Source: Tenodera sinensis
Lineage: Eukaryota > Arthropoda > Insecta > Mantodea > Mantidae
Assembly (NCBI GenBank): GCA_030765045.1
Contig: CM060967.1
Span: forward strand, 122,742,412-122,806,411
DNA: 64,000 bases
Direction of reading: 5' to 3'
The translations under genes and the position numbers were made by a program. How positions within the stretch are numbered: position 1 is the first letter of the stretch; the number at the start of each line of letters is the position of its first letter. The notes under the pieces are model-generated. The model had not been told where the DNA came from. It did no database searches and saw nothing but the letters and a program-made list of their open reading frames with translations. Shown here piece by piece: positions 23,336 through 34,729 of the stretch.

Positions 23336-23865
23336 AAAGTATCAGCTTCATATTTTGGCAGTGAAAACAAATAAACCCGGTAAATACATTAAGCTATTTG
23401 AATACTGCTGCATTTTCAGTGGAATGTGACTCGATGCAATACTGGATGGACTTTTGCCAAAACCTCTACTGGAAATAATGGAAAAATACTAGAATTTTAA
23501 ACCTTCAAGGTACGAGACAGCGTATAAATCTACATACCTTTCGTTCATTGTCTTAATTTGAACAATGGATTTTTTTCTCTCTTATTTGGATTGTTATTTA
23601 TTGCTATATTGGAATAAAGTATATTTGCAGAGAACTATGCGGTTTGTTTATGATAATGTTACATTTAATATACAGTCGCACTCACACTCCTCTTGAAAGG
23701 TCCTACTAAAAACAAACAGTTTAAGTTGGTGACTTCTCGCTACATTCGATGCTTCGCGCGATCAGCTACCACGCGGCACGCGACGCCGACGCAACCCGCA
23801 ACGTTAGTTACCTGCTCCCTCTATACGTGCTGACCACATGTTTATATTACTGCTGATCTAGGCCC

Positions 23866-24129
23866 GTAGCCTGGACTGAACATTAGGTGGGGCGCCAGAT
23901 TTTATAGAGGGGGGGGGGGAGGGAGGAGGTAAAATAACTTACAAATTATTCTTTATTACAAATGCTTATTCTTCTTTACATTCTTTACATTAATTGACAA
24001 ACATTTGCAGAAATAGTCTTATTGCATATTCCCTTGTAATTACAATGAGATTACTGCAGCGTTAAGGGATAATTAATTGTTTTAAGGCCCATCGCAATGT
24101 AATGATTGAAATTCTGTTCTCTTTGCTTG

Positions 24130-24227
<98 letters not shown>

Positions 24228-24905
24228 TTCATTTGAGAAAAATATATTTTAAAATATATGAATGTTATTCTTTTAACAAGTCCTTGCCGTCATAATTTAA
24301 ACTTGGAGGGGGGGCTTAATGTGTTTATTGATGCGTAATTAAACATTTATGACTCATTCCTGCTCTCAAATTAACTTAACTGGGTGAAAAATTTGCCATT
24401 CATGCTAACTTACTTTTTTTTAGAAAAATGACGATGAGCCATCGTTAAATGATGAAACTTTGACACAGAAAATTTTATTTAGTTATAATGATATATTGTG
24501 TTACCATGTAATATAACATTATACGCCATACTTGAAAAAACTTCCGCGGAAGATTAAGCTGGAAAAAATGATTGTTCAAAGTTCGAATTCATTACTGAGA
24601 AAGGTGTAACGAAGCGACCGCGCGTGGGCAAGCAGAGGATCATGCTATGTGTACATGTTCGACTGCGTTTTGGCGGCTTCCTGAACGGCCTCTGACTGCC
24701 AAGAGATTTGGATACTCGTCATGCAGGAATAACACAATGCATAACTTCTACAGCATTGTCATAGTCTTCAATGCATAGTTCTTAATTTATTAATGAAACA
24801 CTTCTAACGGGAAAGGAAACCGGGGATTCTCTCATTACGGACAACATTTGTTCCAGTACGGGCTCTGCCCGATCTGACCCCCTCTGGCTACAGTCCTGTG
24901 CTAGT
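23866..24905. mobile_element. Candidate inverted-repeat element, class unknown
   Basis: AGGCCCGTAGCCTGG at the left and, read on minus, AGGACTGTAGCCAGAGG at the right are imperfect inverted repeats about 1 kb apart; a G-rich stretch follows the left end and CCCCCT precedes the right. No target duplication was found. It encloses a HINE-like fragment (24000-24245). Weakly supported. Confidence 0.35.
24000..24245 (-). mobile_element. HINE-like fragment with (GA)n expansion
   Basis: ACATTTGCAGAAATAGTCTTATTGC and ATTCTGTTCTCTTTGC match the right part of the family, interrupted by about 95 bases of (GA)n at 24130-24225. Confidence 0.6.
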
Positions 24906-25282
24906 TTTACTGGATGTTAACATTGTTTTTGTTTTAATGCATGGCGGACAAGTAGAACGTGCAGTGCACAACGGCTTCAAGGCAATAGCTATTTACCTGT
25001 AAAACTGCATATGTGCTACAAGCTACCTGCAGAATCATATCCGTAAACCAGTATAACAGAATTAGTAGGTACTTAGGTTATAAGATGTTGACAATGAAAT
25101 AAGACAACATTTCGACGAGGTAAATGTACGTCACTGCCAGTGAAAAGGCTAAGGCATTTCATCATCCACTATAAATTCATTACACTCATCTGGGGTGTTT
25201 AAATTTAAGACGTTTCCACTAATGTAAGCTTCACTACATTCATCTAAATCGTTTGAATCAAGTGTGATGGTTGAGTGGTCAT
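24906..25282. other. No gene recognised
   Basis: AT-rich, no supported feature. Confidence 0.4.
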
Positions 25283-25810
25283 GTTATAGCTTCTCAAAGC
25301 TTTCAAATTCCGTTCTTTGCACGGCTAAGATATAAAAACTGAATAACGATCTTCCTTTTGTGGAAAGTATTACAAAATTTGCACAAATAACAAAGGAGGG
25401 TTCACTCCACATAAAATTCATTTGGACATAAATTGTGTGTTTTAACGAGATCTACATTTTTGTACATTAAGATTTGGTCTATGTTTTAAGGTTTACCAAT
25501 TATCCAAAAGTCATCAAGAATAAACAGGACTACGTGGGCTATAGCCAGAATATTCAAAATATACATTTCATGTGCCATAAAAATATCTTAAGCATATGGC
25601 ATTTTAATAAAAATCAGAGCCATTTTGGAGAAAATCAAAACTTTAAAACAATTTTCCATGTAAAGGGCAGTCTAGGGTGGAGAAATTTACTTCAACATCT
25701 TCGTGTTGCATCCTTGAAAGATATTAAACTTAAATGCCAACTTTGGTTTTTAACAGAGTTTTCGTTTTTGAGTTATGCTGTTCACAGACACACCACTTAC
25801 ACAGACACAA

Positions 25811-25852
<42 letters not shown>

Positions 25853-25976
25853 CTTTTTCTAAAAATGCTTTTTTAGTTTCAGGGGGCCTCAAAACATGTT
25901 TCCGGTGAAATCTCGACATAGAATTTTATGGTGGAATACAATACTTCCTCTACTTACTATACGTAGAAGAGAAAGT
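25283..25976 (-). mobile_element. HINE-like element, nearly complete
   Basis: From the CTCAAAGCTTTCAAATTCCG block to ACGTAGAAGAGAAAGT. The far end with the CATCAG hairpin is missing. The microsatellite is (AC)n at 25804-25851. Confidence 0.8.
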
Positions 25977-26089
25977 AAAAAGCGAATAACGGCTCATCAC
26001 CTGAGATAAGCACCTAATTGAAAATTCAGACCAATAACAAAGAATTTTTCGTAAATGGTTATAGTTACATTTTTATTTGAGCTTTATCG

Positions 26090-26505
26090 ATATGTACCTA
26101 CATATTTTTGTCTCATACGTTTTATAAGCCATTCAGAATAAAAAAAGACTTAACAGGCTATTCCAAGAAAATTTATACATAGAGCATAAATACTTTTGTA
26201 TTATTGACATTTTGGATATGGATGACTTTTGAAATATCAGAAATTTCACTATTCAACTGACAAATAACAGTATTTTTCTGTATTCTTTACTCGCATTCTT
26301 GAAGAAAGTGTGGAAAAATATCACATTCCTATTTAATGATCGTGATAATATCTTAAAATATATGGTAATTTTAATAAAAAACCATTACTGCTATTTGTCA
26401 TAGCAAGGGTCATGGAAAGGGTCGTTTGGAATGGGGTAATTTTGTTAGAAATCTCCGTGTTAAGTTCGGTGTTTAACCCACTTTTCATTTGGAATTATGC
26501 TGTTC

Positions 26506-26563
<58 letters not shown>

Positions 26564-26717
26564 TCAGACACAGACATACACACGCAAGGTATGTTTTATA
26601 AAAACAGGGGGGGGGGGTTCAGGAACTCTCAAAACGTGTATTTCTTGTGCAATGTCTTTAATGAATTTTTCGGTAGAATACAATTCTAGTTGTTATAGAC
26701 AAGCAGTAGAAAAATTA
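26090..26717 (-). mobile_element. HINE-like element, degenerate, carrying an insertion
   Basis: The match runs through CAGAATAAAAAAAGAC, ATAATATCTTAAAATATATGG, TTATGCTGTTCACAGACAG and GAATACAATTC, ending near CAGTAGAAAAA. The (CAGA)n tract is at 26503-26562. The interval 26188-26330 is foreign to the family and has a second copy at 31096-31245. Confidence 0.65.
26188..26330 (+). repeat. Dispersed repeat of about 145 bp, copy 1
   Basis: It shares TATGGATGACTTTTGAA, TCAGAAATTTCACTATTCAA and GAAAGTGTGGAAAAA with 31096-31245. Class unknown; no inverted ends seen. Confidence 0.65.
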
Positions 26718-27250
26718 AAAACGAGTTGTTTCTCAAGTCAAAGCCCTCGATATGACAATAGAAGTTACTATAAAAGGAGAAGAAATGTACTCGTATAAGG
26801 TGATTTGACTAAATATCGCATACTTAACATACTTATAAACTTGATCCTGTATATAAGTACCCTGCTGTTTTGTTCTTTGTTTTGTTTCTCTTGTTAGCGC
26901 AAGTGTTCTGATACAGGAAAAGTTTCGGGTTGTTAATTTGAGCCACGATTTTTGTTTTTCTGAAAATATATGGGGCACATCTACACAGACCGGCATAGAG
27001 AAAACTTCAAATACTCGTCTGCAACTTTGCTACTTGAGGGCCTTATTTTCTTTTTTCTTTTTTTTTTCGAAAATTTATTTGAATATTTTTTTGTGTGACT
27101 GCACCAAAACCGCACAAATAGATTAATTCTTAGAAGAGAGTTATGATGATTTTAGGTATACTACACTTTAAATCGTCATGTTTTTATGTATAGGTCCGAG
27201 TTTAAAGATATTTTATTAGAGTATTTATACGTGATCTTTATGTGATCGCG
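26718..27250. other. No gene recognised
   Basis: A minus ORF of 87 codons (26733-26996) has no recognisable domain. Confidence 0.4.
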
Positions 27251-27254
27251 TATC

Positions 27255-27360
27255 TGTCCCAAAAATACCGACAAATCTTAATATGTCGTGTGGGATGGCA
27301 AACTGATCGGTTTTCAAATAGGAATCCCTGTCCGGAAATCCACGGTTTGGTCGCTGAAGA
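27255..27360 (+). repeat. Left terminal inverted repeat of the IS630/Tc1-type element
   Basis: Pairs with 28786-28886 with roughly 80 percent identity by eye and small indels. Confidence 0.8.
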
Positions 27361-27888
27361 GCGTCGAAGTTTGACAACAAACAGTTGTGACAATTTGTTA
27401 AAATTCGTTTTTTTAAAATCTTAATAGGGAGGTATGCAACCCTTTAACCATTTGTGTACTGGGATGAACGACCCGAGTATAATAACATTCCTGCGCATGC
27501 GCTAAATTCCTCCATAGAGTACTTAGTGCGCATCCTACTGCGTTACTTGTGTAGTTTCCAGTACAGTAAAGTTTTTTTTTAACAGAAGTGTGACACCTAC
27601 CAGTACACAGCTGCTGAAAAGGCCGACTTGAGCTCCAGCACACTTTGATGTAAATGTGCAGAATCACCTCAATGTCGCATGTTCAAATCGATGGATTGGT
27701 AGAGGAAGACCAGTTACAGTCCGTCTGGTGTAAGTTGGAACATGACCTACTTAGCGCTACCCCTCCCTGTGATAGGGGAGGGATGACAACTCATCGCCAC
27801 GGCTATCCGCGACTGCCTAGTCTGCGTCCGTCGGTAATACGTGTTTCGACGAGTGTACGGGCTGCTTATGTACATATAGCCCTTAATA

Positions 27889-28569
27889 TTGAGAGTGAAA
27901 TATGGAAATGCTGGTGATGCGTTTAGTCCTGCTCATGTGTTGACAATCGTATTGTTCCAAGCTGTTGTTGGAAGAAAAGGGAAACCTCTTCAATCTGATG
28001 CACGGGAAGTTGTATGTTTGGTACATAAGTGTCTTGCTGATGAACTAGAGGCGTTAACATCGGGTAAACCAACAATGTCCGTGACACAGGTCATGGAAAG
28101 AACCGCCACAGCTACTGTTGTATCTCGCACTTCAATATACAGAATTTTGCAAGAAAAGAATAAAGCAGACGAAAATGGGACCGCTGTTAGAACACCAGGA
28201 AGGAAACGACCAAACAGACAACCAACAAGCACAACAGCCGCTTCATTTACAAAGGCGGCTATTCGTAGCACAATTTATAGTTGGTACACATCGCATTTCT
28301 TGCCCGAAAATTGGAAAGCTGTCTGTGAGCATGTGAAGCGCGTAGAAGAAATGTACTGGGGAAAAGAATTAATGGACGACATATTGGACAGTTTCAACAT
28401 AATTTTAGAAGACAGTTACTCTGAATTGGAAGATGCATGTGAAGACTGCGGATGTGATCCAGCATCCGATATCCATGAAGCCGAAGATCTTACCAGCTTA
28501 CCGGTACCCTCCAAGGAACCCTTCTTGGACGGGATCTCTACACTGACGCTATCTAACAGCAGTTATTAA
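27889..28569 (+). CDS. Transposase remnant: HTH and C-terminal domain joined without the DDE core
   Basis: An open 226-codon frame with no ATG at its beginning; it is preceded by TAG at 27877, and the first in-frame ATG is at 28075. Residues about 25-105 match the N-terminal domain of insect IS630/Tc1-like transposases: GRKGKPLQSDAREVV, and an HTH at about 63-88 (TQVMERTATATVVSRTSIYRIL) followed by a basic RKRPNR linker. Near residue 142 (SHFLP) the protein jumps directly to the family's C-terminal segment (ENWKAVCEHVKRVEE), followed by an acidic tail with DSYSELEDACED. About 200 residues with the three catalytic acids are absent, yet the frame is kept. It could not catalyse transposition. 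From ATG 28075 a protein of about 164 residues with the HTH recognition part could be made. Repressor-like function is only a possibility. Confidence 0.7.
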   Translation: MRVKYGNAGDAFSPAHVLTIVLFQAVVGRKGKPLQSDAREVVCLVHKCLADELEALTSGKPTMSVTQVMERTATATVVSRTSIYRILQEKNKADENGTAVRTPGRKRPNRQPTSTTAASFTKAAIRSTIYSWYTSHFLPENWKAVCEHVKRVEEMYWGKELMDDILDSFNIILEDSYSELEDACEDCGCDPASDIHEAEDLTSLPVPSKEPFLDGISTLTLSNSSY

Positions 28570-28785
28570 AGCGCTGCTCTCTGATAGCTGCGCTATAGTC
28601 AGGCAGTCAATCGCACCGTTGCATGTTGCATGGAACCGATGCGAAATGGGATTAGGCAGTCTTGGAGTACCCACAAGAGGGCGGGCAGTAGTGCGTTCTC
28701 TCTCTAATTCCCATGTTTCAACATAAACCGAACGAACTGTAGATATACAGTTCGAAGCCCGTTTGTAATGTAGACCGATTCGCTA

Positions 28786-28886
28786 CAGCGTCCAAACCGT
28801 GCATTTCCGTACAGGGGTTCTTATTTGAAAACTGGTCAGTTTGCCGTCTCGCAGGTTGTCGGTGTTCTTTTGGGACACCCTGTGTA
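28786..28886 (-). repeat. Right terminal inverted repeat of the IS630/Tc1-type element
   Basis: The minus-strand reading begins TACACAGGGTGTCCCAAAAG and follows the left arm through CACGGTTTGGACGCTG. Confidence 0.8.
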
Positions 28887-30144
28887 TACACCAATGAAAC
28901 CTACTGATACAGACTTCGGCATCACTTAAGTGATGTGAAGACAACCTGGAATAACGGGGCTATTGGAATGAGCTAAGTTTACCTACAGCATTCAAAATCA
29001 AATAGGTAGCAAACTTTAAAAGAGAAAACAGCTTGCTGATGCTAACCAATATCGCCGAAAGTGCCCAATGTACATTACTGGGACAACTACCCACTGCACA
29101 TTATGGCTGCCGGGGCTGATTTGTTAGGATTTTACTGAAGTAAGAGGTATACAATTTTGACAGCTTTGGAAATTCTCTCCTCTCAGGTAATGGATCGTCT
29201 GACAGGAACTATAATTTCGTTTCCTCTGTTAAGTATAGCAGCTTGTGGAAAGTGTTCTTTTAAGTTTCCCATACTCATTTTAAACTTTCCCTGCTAGGGT
29301 CTATCTGGAAGACTGAGGTCACAGTCATTATAAGCACAGAGGCTGTTCCCAAAAATGCAAGATGCGCAATTCATTTTTCATAAAAATATCTTCAAAATGT
29401 GGTATTTTAATCAAAATCGTCAGAGCTATTTTTGAGAAAAATCAAAATTTTTGAAAATGTATCTGTGTAAGGGTAGTTTGTGGTGGGAATTTCTGCATCT
29501 CAGGTTGGAAACTTGACTTTTAACTTACAGTATAGTCAACGACTAGATTGCAGACAAAAATAACTAAAATAACAAAAGAAAAGTATCTATTATAGTTTTT
29601 TTTTTTTTTTTTAAATTGCTTCATTTGTACATGTATAGCCTCCTTTAACTTCTTTGGTCATATCGGGGTCTTTGACTTTGAGAAACAACTGATGGTGTTA
29701 TTACTCGTTGAACTGTACGGTTTCTTAGTGTTAAGTTTTATCATTGTTAATACTCACTTTCGCTCCCATCACATAAAACTTCCAGATTTTGTAGGGGATT
29801 GGGAACTTGGTTCAAGAAAAAGTCCCAAGCCCATCCGAGAATCGAAGTTCCTTCTGGGTTGAGAAAACAAACGCAGAGGCAGTCATTTCAGTTTTATACA
29901 CACATTGTTCAATTTTGAGGCCTAAATTCATATCCCTGCGTCATAAACTAGGTTTATTGTAAGCACAGCAGTTGCTTTTCAACAATAACAAATTGCAGAG
30001 AAATGTGGGTGACAGGTTACGATGTAAGTACCTACATGGCTATCAAATAAAGGACCGGTTGGTTCCAGATCACGAAAATGTATATTTATTGGACCGTTTT
30101 AGGACATTTTGGTTCCATTTTAAGCTGTTAATTTGTCCTTTTTT
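28887..30144. other. AT-rich stretch with one HINE-like fragment
   Basis: A minus-orientation fragment of the HINE-like family is at about 29345-29505 (CATAAAAATATCTTCAAAATG, AAGGGTAGTTTGTGGTGGG). Otherwise nothing recognised. Confidence 0.5.
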
Positions 30145-31047
30145 ACTTTCTCTACTGGTAAGTAGGGGAAGTATTGTATTCCACCCAAAAATTCGAAGTC
30201 GAGATTTCACCGGAAATACATGTTTTGAGGCCCTCTGAATCCAAATAAAGCATTTTTAGAAAAAGGTCCATGTGTCTGTGTGTGTGTCTGTGTGTCTGTG
30301 TGTCTGTCAGTCTGTCAGTCTGTCAGTCTGTCAGTCTGTCAGTCTGTGGATAGCATAGCTCAAAAACGAAAAGTCGGTTAAAAACCAAAGTTGGTATTTA
30401 AGTTTAATGTCGTTCAAGGAGGTGACACGAAGATTTTGAAGAAAATAGCCCCACCCTAAACTACCCTTTACATGGAAAATTTTTCGAAAATTTTGATTTT
30501 CTTGAAAATGGCTCTAACGATTTTGATTAAAATGTCATATGTTTGAGATATTTTTATGACAAATGAAATGTATATCTTGAATTTTCTGGCTATAGCCCCT
30601 GTAGTCGTATTTACTCTGGACGACTTTTGCATAACTGGTAAACCGTTAGAGATAGACCAAATTATACTATACAAAAAATGTAGATCTTGCTAAAATACAC
30701 AATTTATGTCTCAATAAATTTTCTTGTAGGGTGAACCATTTCGGAGATATACCTTGTTATGTGTGTGAGTTTCGGAAAACTTGGAACTTTCGTGAAATGG
30801 GTCATCGTTGTTCATTTTTTTATATATTACGTGTACAAAGAGAACGGAATCTCAAAGCTTTAAAAGATTTGACTATCGCACAAAGCCTACTGTATTCCAA
30901 TATTCCCCTTGCACCTACAAGGAAATAAGCAATAAGATAATTTGTACAAATGTTTATTTTAACTAACACGAAGAAGATATAGGAATAAGAGTTTGTAAGA
31001 ATGGTTAGTACAAGAGTAGAGAAAGTCATGTGAGTGCAACACATCAG
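30145..31047 (+). mobile_element. HINE-like element, full-length, near-twin of the 21189 copy
   Basis: Collinear with 21189-22056 from ACTTTCTCTACT to CACATCAG. By eye only about 15 substitutions separate them. The microsatellite is longer here (extra GTCTGTCA units, 30270-30345). Flanked by T runs on both sides. Confidence 0.85.
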
Positions 31048-31095
31048 ATTTTTTTTTTTTTTTTGAATATACGTATTTATTTAGCCACTTACATT

Positions 31096-31245
31096 GAGTA
31101 TAAATACTTTTATATTATTGACACTTTACATATGGATGACTTTTGAAGTATCAGAAATTTCACTATTCAACTGAGAAATAACAGTAATTTTCTGTATTCA
31201 TTAGTGCAGAAAGTGTGGAAAAAACATCGCATTCCTATTTAACGG
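31096..31245 (+). repeat. Dispersed repeat of about 145 bp, copy 2
   Basis: Counterpart of 26188-26330, here outside any HINE-like copy but only about 50 bases after one. Confidence 0.65.
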
Positions 31246-32759
31246 TCTGTAAACGGTTACTTGTGGGGTGACGGTGCAGAAGGTATCATTACAGTTATGA
31301 ACTTATGTCCCAAATTAGGGATGAGACACATCAGTCTGCACTATTTTGCATTAATAACTACATGCAATGAGATTACTGTGGTTCTTATCCGTATGTTGTG
31401 TCATAAGCGTGAAATCATTTGCAATGTATTTTGTATAATCTGATAAGTGAAAAGAATTAATGCTATAGGTTTGTAAGACTTCCTTCAAAAACAAATTTCT
31501 TCATTTTCTTTTCAGATTTTCAAATAACTTGGAACAAATACATTTTTTAAATTAATTTATGAGTCTGAATTGCCTCATTATTCTTGCTTGTGTGGCAGTG
31601 ACACTCATATATAAATTAATTTATAATTTTCTGTGCACTACTCTTAATAAATTAAATAAATACAAATAATTTTATGTAATTATGAAGTCTTTTTTAAAAA
31701 AAATACAGTATTTAAGACATTTTCAAACATTTTAAGTAATCAAAATGTGGGACAGATTAATAATTATTTAATTATATTGATGTTATCTATTAGAATTGAA
31801 TGTGTCTAGAAACTCTGTGAAAATGACATGGTTTTATGATTGACAGCACTAAGGCTTTGGGAGTGAAATTAATAATGTAAGGAGTAAGGATGATAAGAAA
31901 ATCGTGGTTCTCAGTTTGCACAATAATGTTGCAGGAAATACACAAGGCTGAAATAATATATTTATAAAAGCATTATTTATTACATAGTTTTGGAATGTGG
32001 TGCTAGAATTCACAACAGTATTTTATCCCTTTTAACAACCGCGTGTATTATGCCTCAGACAATTGGAGTAGGTACGATATGCCTATCACGAAGTACCGAT
32101 ATAGCTGGAAATATTAAAAAGGGATGTATAATCTCTGTTTTAAACTTTGAGCAGCCATCAATTGCGTCGCCATTGTTTATTATATATACGAGTGATTTCT
32201 GAATAATCTGATGCCGTACTGTTATATTACTTGTATCGTTTAAATTAGTATACTTACTCTGCTGAATATTCATACGCCCTCTATTGATTTTCTGTGCATG
32301 CAAAGTTTGCTTTAGAAATATCTGGTCTTAAATAGTTTGTGTTTTGAAGGTAGCTAAGTTTGATTTCATCTATTCTGTAATTTACTCAAGAAATAAAAGA
32401 GCTCTCTTGCCACAACATCAATTTAAAATAAGTAATAATACATTTATTGCGGCCAAACTACCACACAAATTCAGAGAAAAAGGAAGAGATTACATAGGTT
32501 AACCATACATTATTGCTTCTGTTTTTGGTTTGCGTAGTCACTGATTGGCTTTGTTCTTTTAGTGCAGATCACATAATTTACACTCATGCTACATGATTGG
32601 TTCATGATATGATGTGTATGTTACAGATGACATAGTGGAAGCCATGAATTGTCATTCTTGTCAAGTGTTTTATCTCAGTCGGTCAATCATGGCCCCTGTG
32701 CCGTATAGTTCTAGACATATTTATTTTATTTTTAGTCAGATTTTTCCTAGACAATGGTA
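31246..32759. other. AT-rich stretch, no gene recognised
   Basis: Only short ORFs (70 codons at 31990-32202, 60 at 31261-31443) without recognisable domains. Confidence 0.4.
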
Positions 32760-33245
32760 TTGGGTAGAGGCAGGTGTGTCTTAAGGTCTTCAAAGAGAGA
32801 GGGTTTTCTCACCAGAAGATATACCTAGCAGTCTGGATCATGTACTCCTTGACACTCCAATCGCTTTCTCGTAAATCGCTTTCACTCTTTCTAGTGTGGA
32901 TCGATTCTTTCTATGCCCCATGTCAATATTGCCAATGTTTTAACTCAGAATAATGACAGTGCTGTCTCTAGACTGAGGGATCTCATGTAGTTTATTTCGT
33001 GATATACATTATTGCTTGTGTTATTTTCTCTGTTACACGTGTTTCTCCGTTCCTAAAGCCCGTAATTTCTATTTTTGACATGTTTATTTCAAATTCTTAT
33101 TTGAAACACCATTCTTTCATGTTGTTTATTGTTTTCTGATATTTTGTAATGTCTTTTGATCCTAATACATCATTGGCATCAGCGTGTGGGTTTCTTTGGG
33201 TTATTCTTAGGATTTCTTCAGCTGCAAGGATAAAAGCGGGTTACC
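32760..33245 (-). pseudogene. LINE reverse transcriptase fragment (palm/thumb), broken
   Basis: The minus strand from 33200 reads ADANDVLGSKD (degraded YADD block), then MKEWCFK, EFEINMSKIEI, with one stop between. Further left come WGIERI and TLERVKAIYEKAIGVSRST (thumb), then SRLLGI and LFEDLKTHLPLP-like pieces in shifting frames. The order and motifs fit the C-terminal half of a LINE RT. No endonuclease part and no 3' tail were located. Confidence 0.55.
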
Positions 33246-34500
33246 CAGAAGTACTACGTTTGATTTGAGTATCGACTCTGGTGACGAGAGATTGTATGAA
33301 ATCTTTATTTAGTTAAATCACAGTGCTAAACTTATTTCACTCATTAAGGGAATGCGTTAAAACAAGGTTCCAATTGTTTTACAGTAAAAACGGAATATGC
33401 AAATAAGGGTTATCACATTCGGAACAGATATTTAACTACAAAAAGAATTAAATGAGAACATGATGGCGCATATAAGGAATGATATACATTATTAAACGTG
33501 ACGAATATACATATATAGATGAACTGGCAGCGTAACAAACACTCAGGTCCAGACTCTGGAAAGAATAGTGTCCGTCCTCAGCTGTTTTGTGCAAATTCAG
33601 ATGCTCTTGGCGTCTCAGAGGGGAAAAGATCCTAAGGTTGAAGAACCTAAATTTTTTCCATAAACTGCAGTTAAAATTGACTCTCTCTGGGAGGGGACAT
33701 TGACTCATTATTCATACTCTGAATATACTTTTGCTTTTCTCCGTCACATTCACTTCCACAAAGTTAATTGTTAACGTTAATAAAAATGTATTTTCAAGAA
33801 AGGAAATGAATTGCTCTTAAAGATTGTCATATTCAGTTTCTTAGTATTGAAGCTGTGAATCATATCATTTCGATCTTAGGTTAAAGATGAACTTATTGAA
33901 ATCTTAGCTAGTGTGATTAAATTTAAATGCATGATTATGTGATCATTTAAGTTTTAAAATGTCATATGTATTAAAATTCTGATGAAATCAAATGTTTAAT
34001 TACCAGCAAGTTTTCGTAATTATTGCTTCGTGAAATTCCCCCCTTTCCTTCTTCTGGCCTATTCTAGTGAATCTAATTTAGCTATCTGGCGTTGCATTAA
34101 GTTGCGAAAAATGATTGCGTTTTCTGGCGATTTTATTGTTAATATTGTGTTGGTCAAGTAACTGTTATTGGAGTATCTATAATGACTAATCGTTTTTGCA
34201 CAACTATTTTATTTCTTCACGATATATCCCCATGAAGATTCACCGTTGTTTACAGAAACGACAAAATGTTTTGCACAAACGCCATTAACTCATGTTAATT
34301 TCGTCAAACCAAGTGACACGGAAGGATCAGATGTCCTCAGATGTTGAAATTCGTGGAACAAATATATTTTCTTTAGGAGCTCAATAAAGATTTAACATTG
34401 TCGTTATTTTTTATGAAAAAATGTCTTTTAAGATGAGCAAGGCATCCAAAATTAGAAAAAAAAATTGAAACACTAATCAAGATAAAAATTGAAGGTACGA
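33246..34500. other. AT-rich stretch, no gene recognised
   Basis: A minus ORF of 86 codons (33448-33708) has no recognisable domain. Confidence 0.4.
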
Positions 34501-34504
34501 ATTC

Positions 34505-34725
34505 TGTGGTAGAATATAAAATATATAAACGACTAAACGTGAATGGACACACCCCAGAATCGATCGGGAATGGTATCCAACATTTTGGGAGGAGAGGAAT
34601 GGGTAGACCTAGATATACTTGGGTACAGAAAATAAGGATAGAGATGAAGACTAAAGTATTCGAGCAGAAGGATTGCAATAATATGGATAAGTGGAAAATA
34701 AATATAAAACTTAGAAACTGGAGAA
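34505..34725 (+). pseudogene. C-terminal fragment of a LINE reverse transcriptase
   Basis: An 80-codon frame contains GRRGMGRPRYTWVQKI and FEQKDCNNMDKWK, matching the Gly/Arg/Pro-rich, Trp-containing end segment that follows the thumb in many LINE RTs. Truncated at both ends. Confidence 0.5.
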
Positions 34726-34729
34726 TATG

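Larger units (their letters stand above)
27251..28886 (+). mobile_element. IS630/Tc1-type DNA transposon with long inverted repeats, core deleted
   Basis: Inverted arms of about 105 bp: the left (27255-27360) and the right (28786-28886, read on minus) share GTCCCAAAA, GGCAAACTGA, TTTTCAAATA and CACGGTTTGG. The outer bases are TA on both sides, fitting a TA target. The interior encodes the two ends of an insect IS630/Tc1-like transposase (next entry). At 1.6 kb it is an internally deleted derivative. Confidence 0.8.

Noticed and set aside
25474..25908. A 144-codon ORF and similar ORFs in other copies (for example 51612-51929)
   Set aside because: They lie inside non-coding HINE-like copies, are interrupted by the microsatellite, and are not kept in frame between copies.
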